DNA of 64,000 nt from Hysterangium stoloniferum (GCA_015178975.1 WHVD01000075.1:310001-374000); one strand, 5' to 3'. Shown: positions 1 to 11,681, numbered from the stretch's first letter. Program-made: numbers and translations. The notes: a model not told the origin generated them from the sequence alone.

Positions 1-28
1 TAGTACGTAATCCCTGTCTTGGGTCTAT

Positions 29-754
29 TGTTACGACCATGTCGCAACCCTATCGGTCCCGAGGTTATCGCCACTTATCAATGTTTTCAAGTTACCATTT
101 CAGAAACCATCGGCCCCCAAAGCTGACGTATGTTTTCACAATGATCAAACTCCATTTACACCCACGTCAAAATAACTCGTATTTGTCTGGTTAAACTTTT
201 GATACGTCCCTTTTATTATGTTGATCCGTTCAATCCTATGTTTCACATATGTCTATCTATATTTGTAGTCCTTGAACTATTTCCTTTTATTGTAATCCCG
301 CTCTCAGTTATCATCGGCCTCTGAACTAATCATAAACTTCCCGTTCCTAGTCAAGCTTATTGTTAATACCGTTTTCTGCCCTTCTCCCTGTTAGTATTTT
401 CTAGATGCCTGTTACTTGTATATGAACCTGCTGTATTTGTAGTTACTAGGCAATCAGAATAACGACTCAGAATACCCTCATACGTTTGTAACAGTCTCAT
501 ACTAAGAATCCCCCCATCCGCCTTCACGTGCGCTCGCCCACTCCCGGCCCCGACCCCTTGGCACGACGCTCGACTTGTCCTTCAGTGCCAATCGGTATCT
601 TGCTGAAAGGAACTCTTTAGGATTAGTCTTCGCCTGTCTGAAATCTAAGGACACCCTATGGATATTTGTGAGGGCGCAGCACATAAGCTGAAGCCAAGTC
701 CTTCCGATCGGTCCCTGTCAGCCACTGACATTAGTCAGTTTTCAGTTCTTAACA
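29..754 (+). mobile_element. solo LTR, family alpha, with target-site duplication
   Basis: The segment begins TGTTA and ends TAACA, and is flanked on both sides by TCTAT (24-28 and 755-759), a 5-bp target-site duplication typical of LTR retroelements. Its last 200 bases share the sequence around AAGCTGAAGCCAAGTCC with the LTRs at 3,006-3,825, 3,974-4,720 and 5,549-6,309, but the rest is more divergent, so it is a distinct subfamily. No internal coding region adjoins it, which fits a solo LTR left by LTR-LTR recombination. It lies about 90 bp from an inverted fragment of host gene X. Confidence 0.8.
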
Positions 755-844
755 TCTATTCACATTACTGATGTATCTGCAACCATTGTTCGTGTACACC
801 GTGAAGTGGTCCGTTATGCAATACGTGATTGTCTCTCCATGTAG

Positions 845-1515
845 GTGCCTGCTTCTACACACCTAGTTCGCTCGCCCCATGGGTAATTTACAGAGGTAAC
901 CGCTCCCAAAGCATTACGTTCAGTATGTCTCTGTGTTGATACGAAACTTCAGGCTACTGCTACTCGCATCAGGTGTACTCTCACTTAGCTGCAAAGCATA
1001 CGAACCTATTAGCACACGCTCTGTTCATGAATGGTTCGCCAAAGACGGGTGGGACTTCTTTTGTGTTGGAGTGGGCATAGTTGACATTGAATTGAGCGAC
1101 AATGCAAACACATCATGCCCTGAAATGAAACGCTGAAGGCCTCACTTGTGCTTGCCCTGGGAGTCACGGCTGAGCTGGGTACCACCCCTGCACCATGCTC
1201 AACTACAAGGCCATCGATGAGTGGCTCTGATGCAAAGGTCTATGTGCATTTAGAGATGGCCTTCATGGTTTATGTCTGTGATTACTTGCTTCCTTCATTT
1301 CAAGTCCTTTATTTGAGGTATTACTCACAATCACTTAGTGTTTATATTTTTATGCAAGCACATTGCAGACTCATACTTGCACTACCTGCATACACTCATC
1401 CTAGACATCATCTTTCTAATGTCATATAGTGGAGTCTTAAAATAAAAAAAAGTCATGCATAAACACCTTAAGGTTCCTCCCACTGCAAGCAACATGGGTA
1501 CCTGGGTGGATCTAA
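845..1515 (+). pseudogene. inverted fragment of host gene X (copy D)
   Basis: The plus strand here matches the minus strand of 14,214-15,270 (copy A) and 57,000-58,050 (copy C). Two readable pieces, 933-1136 and 1148-1429, give stretches such as EWFAKDGWDFF and ALGVTAELGTT that match the X reading frames at 14,755-15,240 and 57,503-57,970. About 340 bp present in A (roughly 14,410-14,750) are missing near position 1,310, and the frame is also interrupted near 1,135, so this is a broken copy. The 3' flank (1,440-1,515) matches the X downstream region with the word AGGAACCTTAAGGTG. The function of X is unknown. Confidence 0.75.
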
Positions 1516-3000
1516 CATCAGGAAAACAGGGATGGGTGCTACTGTGTACAGTACTGTCTAGACTGATGGGGTTTGGTACAGACAGTATAGACAGTCCATG
1601 AGTTTTATCATGCATACTGTTAAGATCTAAGCTAAAAGAGGGGAGAGGCTCTAAGTCAGGGGGGACCAATGATAAGAAATGAGTTAATTGGGGGGCCAAC
1701 AATAGAGATTGTACTAGTTGGGAGGTCCAACTCTATAAATGTAGTGGAGCTTGGCTTCAACTTACAGTGACCCAAAAAAGCATCCAGATGTTTGGTGAAA
1801 TTGGAAAGAGGGCTTCACGGCTCCAGAAATAAAATAGATAAAAATTAGAAGAATCAGAAGTAAGAGGTATACATCTGACCTACATATATGGTGACATAAG
1901 CATGACATCATAGCCTTCCTTATCAGGAGAGTAAAAAACAAGGACATGGTGCATCCAGACACTTTTTTTGCTCTGTCAACTGATACCTGAAACTCAACCA
2001 AGGTTCATATGACTGTGGGAATTTCTGGTTAGATTCAACAAGGTCATGTGACCACATGTTTAAATAACACATTTATATAAACCTTTGCCTCATCTCATTG
2101 AATAGACATTGTCACCAGAACTGTATAATGTCAAGATAAAATTCATTCATATTGTTTCATGTTCCCAGGGTCAATAGGAGAGATTTGAAGGCATATCACT
2201 CCAACAGAAATGGTGCAGATGTGTCATATGCATTATGGCTGTAGTGAGTGCCAAGATCCTCTTCTCATAGTCCTCTTGTTTACCAGGTGGCTTGAAAGAT
2301 TTTGGTAAAAAAGAGGATAAAATATGATTACAGGGTGTAATAGCTTTACAGCATGTAATATCATCTCACTGTGGCATTGCTTTACAGTAGCACCAGTGCT
2401 CCAGAACTAACTCATCAATTAATTTGAGTATCCACATTCTTGCAGTGAAATGAGGTAGAAGCAATCCATTGCTATACATTGATTTGGCAATGGTTGCACC
2501 AAATATGGATAATGAGAAATGATGAGATGATTATGGAGTGGAAGACTTTTGATGTCAGTGCCAAATGGGCTATAGGAAAGTGCTGTGACATGTGGCTTTT
2601 TTCAAATTAAGTAGATACTTCATCAATTTTGTATTGGAAATTATCAAAATAAAATGATGTTTGACATTATTTATCAAAAGGTGAGAACTGTTACATGTAA
2701 TGTACAGTTTCCTGGTGAAATATACCTTGTGCACCACTTAGTTTTAGCCTTTCCTTGAGTAATATTAATAATCAAATAAACTTACTAAAGTCCAAAATAA
2801 CAAAATTTAACTTCTAAATGACATGGGTTCTTGGTTTATGCCAAAATTTGAATGTCATGGCAGTTACATACCTTTTTCATTAGAAAGGTACTGTTGTGAC
2901 ACTGAAACAACTTTACTTATGGATGATGGAAGCTATAAAATGCCAAATACTATGTGTTCTATACTCTATATTGTGTCTAATGCTCTATATTGTGTTCTAT
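1516..3000. other. AT-rich stretch with no recognisable gene
   Basis: About 1.5 kb of AT-rich sequence without a convincing coding region. A short reverse-orientation echo of the LTR word GCTTGGCTTCAACTTA occurs near 1,748, suggesting an eroded LTR remnant. Short open frames (1,762-2,001 minus, 2,823-3,101 plus) have no family resemblance that I can see. The stretch ends at the target duplication of the next solo LTR. Confidence 0.5.
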
Positions 3001-3005
3001 GCTCT

Positions 3006-3825
3006 TGTTACAACCAGAATTCCCACCGGACTCTGGGCACTAACTTATATGCACCCACACCCTATACACACCAATTGTCAGTTTACCGGAATTCCCACTG
3101 AACTCCGTACGTCAGACTTGTCTACATTCGACTTTGTTACATTGTGTATCAGTCACCAGAATACCCACCGGACTCCGTCCCTGTCTATGTCTGACCTTGT
3201 CCCACACATCAGTCACTGGACCCCACTTGGAAAACCCATCATCCCTCTAACAGAGCCCCGTTCCCATTTTAGTCAAATGACCTGTCACAATTCAGATTCC
3301 ACTCCCACTCCATTTCCCATTATGGTTTATGATTTGTCACGATTTGGACTCCGCTCTGTTCCATCCCATTCCTAATACCAAATTTGGTGTTTACTATTCT
3401 CGTTTTATGTTTTGCTAGTTTCATTTCATTATTACTGGATTTGGTATGTCACTCATTCCACGGTCTATATAGTCTGGCAGATGTTGTACATACAATCCAG
3501 TCAGAAAATCAGCTTAGATTCCCCCCAGTAATCTAATACATTTTCTGCTCTAAACTCCTACTTGAATTACACCGCTCATGCTAGTCAGAGCCCACAGGCT
3601 CCAGCACATCTATCTCTCTTATTTATCTTGACTCCTGATCTCTCAACCCATGACCTCCTACAACCCCTCGACCCACGAACCCTGCCCGGACTCCCTGGGA
3701 TTCCCGTCCGCCTGTCTGAAATTGGACAACATGATCTCGCAAGGGTGCAGCCTATAAGCTGAAGCCAAGTCCTACTGGATATTCCATGGGTTTCTCTGGA
3801 AACCCACCATGTATGTACCCTAACA
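3006..3825 (+). mobile_element. solo LTR, family alpha, with target-site duplication
   Basis: An 820-bp segment that starts TGTTACAACC and ends CCCTAACA, flanked by GCTCT at 3,001-3,005 and 3,826-3,830. The perfect 5-bp duplication shows an integrase-mediated insertion, and the lack of any internal region shows that it is a solo LTR. It aligns with 5,549-6,309 (same strand) and with 3,974-4,720 (opposite strand). Its sequence is closer to those copies than to 29-754. Confidence 0.9.
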
Positions 3826-3863
3826 GCTCTTGAAAATGAATAGTATATACAGAAAACCTTTTA

Positions 3864-3894
3864 TTAGGGGTTAGGGTTAGGGTTAGGGTTAGGG
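3864..3894 (+). repeat. short interstitial telomere-like (TTAGGG)n tract
   Basis: Five consecutive TTAGGG-type units (the first TTAGGGG) lie in the 148-bp gap between two oppositely oriented solo LTRs. TTAGGG is the telomere repeat of most filamentous fungi, including Agaricomycetes. The tract is too short to be a chromosome end and is embedded in unrelated sequence, so it is interstitial. Confidence 0.85.
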
Positions 3895-3973
3895 TCTTGC
3901 TATGCCTCTAAGTGTTAGGACAACACTAACAAGGCTACCAAAACACAAAGAGGAAACAAGAGATAAGACAAAG

Positions 3974-4720
3974 TGTTAAGAGTCATGCATGGAGCTTATT
4001 GGAGGGTTTCTGGAGAAACCTGCAGGAAAGCAGGTAGGACTTGGCTTCAGCTTATAGGCTGCACCCTTGCAAGATCGTCTTGTCCAATTTCAAATGGGCG
4101 GATGGGAATCCCGGGGAGTCCGGGAGGGGCTCGTGGGTTGAGAGGTCAGGGAGTCGAGATAGATAGGTTGGTGAGTGATAGATGGGTCAGAGCCCGTGGG
4201 CTCTGACGAGTAAGAGCGGTGTGTTTCAAAGAGGAGAATAGAGCAGAAAATATACTAAGATTACTGGGGAGAATCTAAGCTGACTTTCTGACTGGATTGT
4301 ACACATGTACAACATCTGCCAGACTATATAGACTGTAGAATGAATAACATACCAAATCCAGTAATAATGAAAACTTAAACTAGCAAACATGAAACGAGAT
4401 AAATAAACACCAAACTTGGTGTTAGGAATGGGATGGAACAGAGTGGAGTCCAAATCATGACAGGTCGTAAAACCATAATGGGAATGGGGTGGGAGCGGAG
4501 TCCAAATTGTGATAGGTCATTTGACCATAATGGGAATGGGGCTCAGTTAGAGAGCTGTTGGGTTTTCTGAGTGGGGTCCAGTGACTGGTGTGTGGGACAG
4601 GGTTGGAGATATACAGGGGCAGAGTCCAGTGGGTATTCCAGTGACTGATACATGAAGTAATGAAGGTTGAGTGTGGACAGGTCTGACGTATGGAGTCTGG
4701 TGGTTTTTCCGGTCATAACG
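3974..4720 (-). mobile_element. solo LTR, family alpha, inverted, with target-site duplication
   Basis: On the minus strand this 747-bp segment is an alpha LTR. On the plus strand it opens TGTTA at 3,974 and closes at CATAACG (4,720). CAAAG flanks it at 3,969-3,973 and 4,721-4,725. It lacks part of the region present in the 820-bp copy. It faces the LTR at 3,006-3,825 across a short gap that holds the telomere-like tract. Confidence 0.87.
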
Positions 4721-4725
4721 CAAAG

Positions 4726-5548
4726 ATGCAGAATAGAGGAAGAGAGGTTTTAGTGACTTAGGAATATCACACTTGTGTTTAGCAGAAATCCTAAGAGATT
4801 GAAATTGGGGTCTAGTTATATACATCCTGAAGTAGGTATGTATACTAAAGAAAAATCTAAATAAAGTTTAAACTTAATATTTTGACACATGTGTATCACA
4901 TGACATGTGACATGTGACAAAATAAACTAAAATAAAATAAAATAAACACAAATTTAAACAGAGATAAAAAGACAAGAAAAATATTCAGAGCCCTGACACT
5001 AAGTCTCTTTATAGATCAGCTTGGGTGTTAGGACAAGGAAACCTACCAAGACCCAGAACTCATTCTATATGCACTCAACCCTCTATACATATCATATGAA
5101 CCAGTCACCAGACTCTGACTGGACACTCCAGACCTGTCAGGGGACTTTCTGTCACAGACCCCAGGGAGTACCATTTCCTCATCTTATTGAAGTCCCTGAG
5201 TCCACAGTCCAACCCCATGTCTTTTGTCACTTTCCCTCCTTGTGGATATCAACTACTCTGGCTAATACATGTCTCTGAGGAGTAGGTGACTAACTTCAGG
5301 AGCTTGTAGCACTAGTGTTCCATTGTGGGAAGGGTCCCTGTTCTGTATTAGGTAGAGTAACTATTTTTGGACTACTGGGTGCCTATGGGTCACACCTTGC
5401 AGGGGGAATTCCTTAGACTGTTTCTCTTCAGATTCTCTCCTGCTAGGTGAGTTAGGTAGTTGTTTGTATATATGTATAGCAGTTCTAATATAACTTTGGA
5501 TTCCTTCCTGCTAGCCTAGTGTGAATACTATTGGTAGCAGGGGCTGGC
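4726..5548. other. AT-rich spacer between LTRs
   Basis: No gene is visible. The first part has AATAAA-rich low-complexity sequence (about 4,855-4,975) and near-palindromic words such as ACATGTGTATCACATGACATGTGACATG broken over 4,885-4,918. The second part, up to 5,548, may be internal or leader sequence of an old LTR element because it runs directly into an alpha LTR without a target duplication. Confidence 0.4.
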
Positions 5549-6309
5549 TGTTATGACTGGAATTCCCACCAGACTCTGGGCACTAACTTATACGCACCCG
5601 CACCCTACATGCACCAATTATCAGTTTACCAGAATACCTGCTGAACTCTGTACATCAGACCTGTCCACACTTGACCTTCATTACTTCATGTATCAGTCAC
5701 TGGAATACCCACTGGACTCTGTCCCTGTCTATCTCCAACCCTGCCTGTCCCATGCACCAGTCACTGGAACCCACTTGGAAAACCCAACAGCTCTCTAACT
5801 GAGCCCAGTCCCCATTCTGGTCAAATGACCTGTCATGATTCGGACTTCACTCTGCTCTGTTCCATTCCTAACACCAAGTTTGGTGTTTATTTATCTTGTT
5901 TTATGTTTGCTAGTTTAGTTTTCATTATTACTGGATTTGGTATGTTATTCATTCCACAGTCTATATAGTCTGGCAGATGTTGTACATACAATCCAGTCAG
6001 AAAATCAGCTTAGATTCTCCCCAGTAATCTTAGTATATTTTCTGCTCTAAACGCCTCTTTGAAACACACCACTCTTACTTGTTGGAGCCCATGGGCTCCG
6101 ACCCATCTATCACTTGACCTCTGACTTATCTATCTCGACTCCCCAACCTCTCAACCCACGGACCCCACCCGGACTCCCTGGGATTCCCATCCACCTGTTT
6201 GAAATTGGACAAGACAATCTTACAAGGGTGCAGCCTATAAGCTGAAGCCAAGTCCTACCAACATTCCCGAGGGTTTCTCTGGAAACCCTCCATGTATGCA
6301 AACTTAACA
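5549..6309 (+). mobile_element. LTR, family alpha, without matching target duplication
   Basis: A 761-bp copy starting TGTTATGACTGG and ending CTTAACA, closely similar to 3,006-3,825. The flanking pentamers (CTGGC and GTATT) differ, so this is not a clean solo LTR. It is followed 26 bp later by the gag-like fossil at 6,335, which would suit a 5' LTR of a mostly lost element. Confidence 0.75.
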
Positions 6310-6334
6310 GTATTTTCTGACTAAGACTCACAGA

Positions 6335-7222
6335 TTGTTTAATATGCCACCAAGAAGAAAAGTACACATACAGGAATCATTACCTGGACTGTCGACTCTT
6401 CATTCCCTGCTTACTTTGTATACCAGCCAGACACTCAGAAACCAGCCAGACACTCAGAAACCAGCCAGACACTCAGAAACCAGCCAGACACTCAGAAACC
6501 AGCCAGACACTCAGAAACCAGCCAGACACTCAGAAACCAGCCAGACACTCAGAAACCAGCCAGACACTCAGAAACCAGCCAGACACTCAGAAACCAGCCA
6601 GACACTCAGAAACCAGCCAGACACTCAGAAACCAGCCAGACACTCAGAAACCAGCCAGACACTCAGAAACCAGCCAGACACTCAGAAACCAGCCAGACAC
6701 TCAGAAACCAGCCAGACACTCAGAAACCAGCCAGACACTCAGAAACCAGCCAGATGCCATGGAAGAAGCCCATATCAAAGAAGTCCCAGAAAACCCAGAC
6801 AAATCAGAGCACGAGGACAAGTCCATGGCCCCCAACAAGGACAAAGGTGTCAAAAATCCTCCGTCTAACAATTGACCACCACTTTCAGACCCACCTCTGA
6901 GTTGTTAGCAATCACTTTAGAGAGATTGATGAATCACATGCTCGGAGAAGGCAATAAGAAGGATCCGGAACTTCCACAGTCAAAAGGGATTCCAGTGCCG
7001 GTGCACAAGGAGGTCTCCATGGGCACACAGTGCAAAGCAATGTGTGTCCGTCAGGGTGTTGGCGGCAGTGTCGGCCTTACATCAGCACCATCATTTGGCC
7101 ATGCCACACTACATTGCATCACGGTGCTGCTGCACAGCCATGTTCAGGACATAGGCAACACCGCCGTCATTATGTTGGCACCATTGCTTGGCCATACCAC
7201 CCACAAAGTGTGCAAATTGTGA
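6335..7222 (+). mobile_element. gag-like fossil of an LTR element
   Basis: Basic N-terminal reading frame (starting near MPPRRKVH) just after an alpha LTR, then a 19-bp tandem repeat, then a region reading ITLERLMNHML that is reminiscent of gypsy gag leaders. The placement after an LTR and the composition suggest a gag remnant of the alpha family; no pol follows. The element is broken and most of it is gone, because an inverted LTR remnant starts at about 7,250. I cannot confirm the family from the sequence alone. Confidence 0.45.
6422..6754 (+). repeat. 19-bp minisatellite, about 17.5 copies
   Basis: The unit ACCAGCCAGACACTCAGAA repeats almost perfectly from 6,422 to 6,754. The period of 19 is not a multiple of three, so the reading frame rotates and the translated repeat has a period of 19 residues. 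The near identity of the units points to recent expansion inside old sequence. Confidence 0.95.
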
Positions 7223-7249
7223 CTTTGCTGTGTACCCAAATGTAATAAT

Positions 7250-7588
7250 ACCAAATCTGGTATTAATGAGGGGCAGAACTATTAAACATAAAATGAAACA
7301 AGTAAATACTAAACTGAGAATTAGGGACGGAATGGAATGGGAGCAGAGAATGAATCATGACAGGTCATTAGACCATAATGGGAACAAGACTCTATTAGAG
7401 GGATTCTTGGGAGCCCAGCCAGGGGTCCAGTGACTGGTCCATAAGATACAGAGTGTTAGGTGTATATAGGGTGGAGTCTGGAGTCTGGTGGGACTGGTGT
7501 GTGAGACACAGAGACAGACCATAACAGGAGCAGGGTTCTATGCTCTGTTAGGGTTCTGGGAGTCCAGTGGGTTTTCCGGGTCATAACA
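7250..7588 (-). mobile_element. truncated, diverged alpha LTR (inverted)
   Basis: The minus strand matches part of the alpha LTR. Words such as ATGACAGGTCATTAGACCATAATGG correspond to 4,457-4,530 of the inverted solo LTR, and the segment closes with GGGTCATAACA at 7,588, the inverted LTR start. One end is missing, so it is truncated. Together with the plus-strand LTR at 5,549 it brackets the gag-like fossil in an arrangement that a simple insertion would not give. Confidence 0.6.
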
Positions 7589-7806
7589 GAAGGTGCCTAG
7601 TCAGGGGGCAGACTGACAGAATGGGATGTGAGTCAAAGGATACTTGAGGGATGAGGGTCAGGTTCTGGTGGATTCCAGATCTTGATAGTGGTCCAGAAGA
7701 TGGTTCAGAACCTAATATAATATCCAAAGGATACTCCATGGAGTTCCCAGGAATGGGTCTTGACAGGCTTGGACAATCAACCTGGTAATGACTATGTCCC
7801 CCACAG

Positions 7807-8496
7807 TTGCATTATGTAAGGTGCACGCTAAATTTGTGTGGAAATATTGCTGAAAGTTGCAAACCTTGTAGCTTGCTCAATAATTGACCAATTGTCTTGT
7901 AACTTCATATACTGTATGTATTTTACTACTATATATCTAGTATATTATGATGTTATAACTCCAAAATTTGACCTACAGCATGTTTCCCAAAATTGCAGTC
8001 CATTTGAGCTTGTGAACCAATTCATGAGCCAACAAATGTGTCACTCCCAATGAGCTTGTAATATGTTGTTTTATATGTATCTAGGTAGTAAAAAATGACA
8101 GCACCTGGCTTTTGCTGTCTAAATACCAGCTGCAAACCTGTATGAGGGTAGTTGTATGCATTTACTCAGCAACCTCACTCACATTAGCTCTGACCGCAAA
8201 AGCCAGGTGCTGTCATTTTTTACTACCTAGATACATGTAAAACAACATATTACAAGTTCATTGGGAGTGACACATCTGTTGGCTCATGAATTGGTTCACA
8301 AGCTCAAATGGACTGCAATTTTGGGAAACATGCTGTAGGTCAAATTTTGGAGTTATAACATCATAATATACTAGATATATAGTATTAAATATTAAGTTAC
8401 AAGACACTTGGTCAAGTACTGAGCAAGCTACGAGGTTTGCAACTTTCAGCAATATTTCTACACAAATCTAGTGTGTGCCTTACATATGTAATGCAA
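7807..8496. mobile_element. foldback (long terminal inverted repeat) element
   Basis: Two arms of about 300 bp, 7,807-8,115 and 8,196-8,496, are near-perfect reverse complements separated by an 80-bp centre. Both arms translate to nearly the same short peptide on opposite strands, but this is a consequence of the palindrome. The outer ends read TTGCATTA. No coding region lies inside, so it would be a non-autonomous foldback or MITE-like element or a single-copy palindrome. I find no convincing target duplication. Confidence 0.8.
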
Positions 8497-10139
8497 AGTG
8501 CTGTAATATAGCATATATTGCATCATAATCATCAGTATCAAAACCTTTTCAATGAGCAAGCCTGAATAAACTATTTTTAGCATACCCAAAAATGGATATT
8601 ACATAATAATATGTTAGACACTGATTCTACACATGTTTAGCTATATACTGTATTCATTTGAGATTTCTTGCTATTTTATCTCCCCTGGTAGTAGCCTGCC
8701 AATATGCAAATGTCAAACATTGAAAAGGTTTTGAGAGTCACTGTATGTTTCACAGTGGCAATCCATAGCTGCATGCTTTGTGAGTCATCTTTCTTCATGG
8801 TCAGAAAGTGGTGAAGAGCAAGATGAGACACAAATCCATGGGTGACATGCACTTGGTGCAGGTTTTCCCAAGAGATGATGGGATTGTTTTCATGGAGGTG
8901 AGGGATTTGCTCTGGTTCATACCAAGAGTAAGTTCTGATTGCACAAGTTGCTGTTTTTTAATGAATGTACAGACCAATTTTGAGGAGAATGAGCTGAGTG
9001 GTTGAGTTTCCAAACCATCAATAAGATCTCGGATGTCCTTGCAGATGAGAAATGCTTTCATATAAACACACCATGTATTATAATTTTCTTCCCCTAGTTT
9101 TTAAAAGTAATTCTCATTCCCCATTTTTGGATAAGTGTGCAATGCCAATGTGAGAAAAATGAAGATAAGGTGTGCAGTGCCAATTTAGATGCACTGCCCC
9201 GGAATCCTTTCCATGCACATACTGTGACTTCTAAGTCCTTTTATATGGTCACCTTCAATATACTGCCCTGGAGTCCTTCCCATGCAAGTATTGCAGCTTT
9301 GAAGCCCTTCTATACGGCTGCCTAAAAAGAATATGATGAGTAGCTACTCAAAGGAACAAAAATGTGCAGCGATGAATCTGAAAGATAAGTCTGTGGGGCC
9401 CATTGTTAAAACTCAAGACCCATATTATGAGGGAGTCATGGATAAGTATAACCGACTTGTAACTATACAGTAGTTGCCTCATTTATATACATTTTCTCGA
9501 TTATGTAGGCACTGGGGGAGTCGGGGTGATATGCCCGAGAACAAAGGGTGGAAGAACCTTTATGTCTCAGGTCATATTGCCCCCTGATCGGGAAAAGCAG
9601 GACGGTGTTTTCTTCACCTTCCAACACCCATAACCTGTAAAAATACAGTGCAGACATATATCAAGACACAGTGGATGCAAGCAAAGAACGTTAGTATTAC
9701 TAAGCAGCTATACAGTAGTTACTTATCTATTTACAAAAGAATGCAAGATTACTAATTATATATATCATATTTCAACATCCAATGCTTTCCCATCATCCAC
9801 TCTACATGTACATATCATTTGCCACCTCAAACCCTTTTAGTATTATCCTATTACTTTGCATTTGATTTCTTTCATTCCTCTGTTCCATCACTTGCTTCCT
9901 TTGATCTTGTCTTCTTACCTCCATGATTGGTCTCCCCCAGTCACCCATCTTTAGTATAAAACTCTCATCTTGTATGCTACAGTTCTTTCGCTGAAATATC
10001 AACTTAAGTTCCCCTACTCCTTACTTAATACTCTTTGAGACATCTTCAGCTAGCTGAGACTCTTATCACTCCAACCTTTAGCATTCTGGCCTTCTAGTTG
10101 ATTTAGTTAAGTGTTGACTCTTAGTCTATTACATACTAC
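8497..10139. other. AT-rich stretch, no gene recognised
   Basis: About 1.6 kb with no convincing gene. A second, short inverted pair AAAACCTTTTCAATG (8,540) and CATTGAAAAGGTTTT (8,720) flanks part of it. The open frames at 8,801-9,061 (minus) and 9,137-9,325 (plus) are short. The latter includes a loose direct repeat around CTGCCCCGGAATCCTTTCCATGC and CTGCCCTGGAGTCCTTCCCATGC (9,198 and 9,262). 9,480-9,640 is GC-richer and could be a gene scrap, but I cannot assign it. Confidence 0.4.
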
Positions 10140-11640
10140 TTGCTTGTTGCTAAACACCAGAGTAACTGAAGTTTGTGTGAGGGCATAACACATAAATTGA
10201 AGCCAAGCCCTACTTGTCTTGTAGAACTGGACCTCCCAGTTAAGTATGTTCCAACCCTATAGACCCTTGGCATACTCTCCCTCTTTGGTCTTTAGACATA
10301 TAGACTTCATGAAAAGTGTTGTGCAGCTTCAACCTTTTGAAAGATGTTTTTTCCTTGGCCTGCATCCTCTCTCATTGGAATCCAGATGTCCTGCTCATTG
10401 TGGCAATGGATGCTTCTGGCTATGCACTAGATGCAACTTTATATCCAGGACTCCAATGGTGGAGTGCACCTGGTAGCTTTCCTTTCTTCCTCTTCCAGAC
10501 TTTCACTGGACCCAAGCTCACTTATAATGTCCATGACAAGGAAAATCTTGCAATATTAAGCATTTAAAGTGTGGCAACACTACTAGGAAGATGTAGGAAG
10601 TCTGATTGATGTTGTTACAGAACACAAGAATCTGGAATATTTTTCAATCACAAACTTTTGACCCATCAGCAAGCCTGATGGTCCAAATACTTGTCTGCTT
10701 TTAATATGGTTATTCATTTCTGGCCTGGCTGCCTTGATAAAAACCATAATACTTTGACTAGACAATGGGATATCTACCCAAAAGAGCAGAGTAGTGACTA
10801 TTCCACAGTAAACCCACATAATCTGAAACCTATTTTCATGACTATGCAACTTTCTGCATCAGTCTGTACTATTTATCCTATCCATCCAGTCATGTATGGC
10901 ATTATCATTGTGGACATTGAGAAACTACACCAAGACATTCTATTGGCAATTCTACTAGATCCCATAACCAAGGCTCATCTCAACAATCCTGCAGACCCCA
11001 ACCCAGTGGTCCCAAGACCCACATGTTTTCATTAGACTTAACAACCACATATATGTACTGGACTCTGCAAGCCATAGAAGCTGTGAGACTCGTATGGTGT
11101 CTCAGATGAGTGATTCTGGGATTAAATTAAGTAAATTTGGGTACATAAAGGTCATGTAGTTAGCATTATACAACACTGTGCTTTGCCCTTATACATTGAG
11201 ACTCACAAAATATTTAATGCATCCAGTACAAACATAACCACCTAATCTCAGGATATTTGGGCTCCACAGGACTCTAGAAATGGTCTGCAGAGAGTGTACT
11301 TGGTCTAGACTCTGAGATTTTGTTAAGCACTATTGTAAATTATGCATCACTTGTTCATCCTCTAAAGTATACAGTCAGGGATCAGGCACTCTACTGTAAC
11401 TCCAGGCTCACACTGGTTGTCCAGTGCTTTTATGCTTTCTTATGAAATAATTCATTCCCTGGACACCTGCTTCTTGGTTCTCAGCAAGCATTCCAAATAT
11501 TCTTTGGAATTAATGATGACTGAGCCTGCACCTGTGTCAATTTCTACAATATCTAAGATTCTGCTGTAATTTTCCCATTCTATCATCTACAACAAAGATA
11601 ACCTTGTCCTGTCTGTTACCGACCGAGTGAGGTTGACACA
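10140..11640 (+). mobile_element. Ty3/gypsy pol fragment (RNase H to integrase N-terminus), fossil
   Basis: After an LTR-like scrap (word TTGAAGCCAAGCCCTAC near 10,197), the region 10,330-11,060 and 11,260-11,420 matches the larger gypsy fossil at 21,840-22,730: the RNase H start, the connection region (IEKLHQDILLAI) and the integrase zinc-binding region. The copy is heavily broken, with many interruptions, and is clearly older than the 19.3-24.4 kb copy. It lies against the left edge of duplicated host segment A. Confidence 0.75.
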
Positions 11641-11681
11641 GCAACAACCGTACAGTTTAACAGTTAACCTGTATCTCCAAC

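Noticed and set aside
6335-6868. 177-codon frame as a real repeat protein
   Set aside because: The 19-bp period makes the frame rotate; the repeat is an expansion in a fossil, and the frame ends soon after it.
7838-8452. Two nearly identical small proteins on opposite strands
   Set aside because: They are the arms of one palindrome; the similarity is explained by the inverted repeat.
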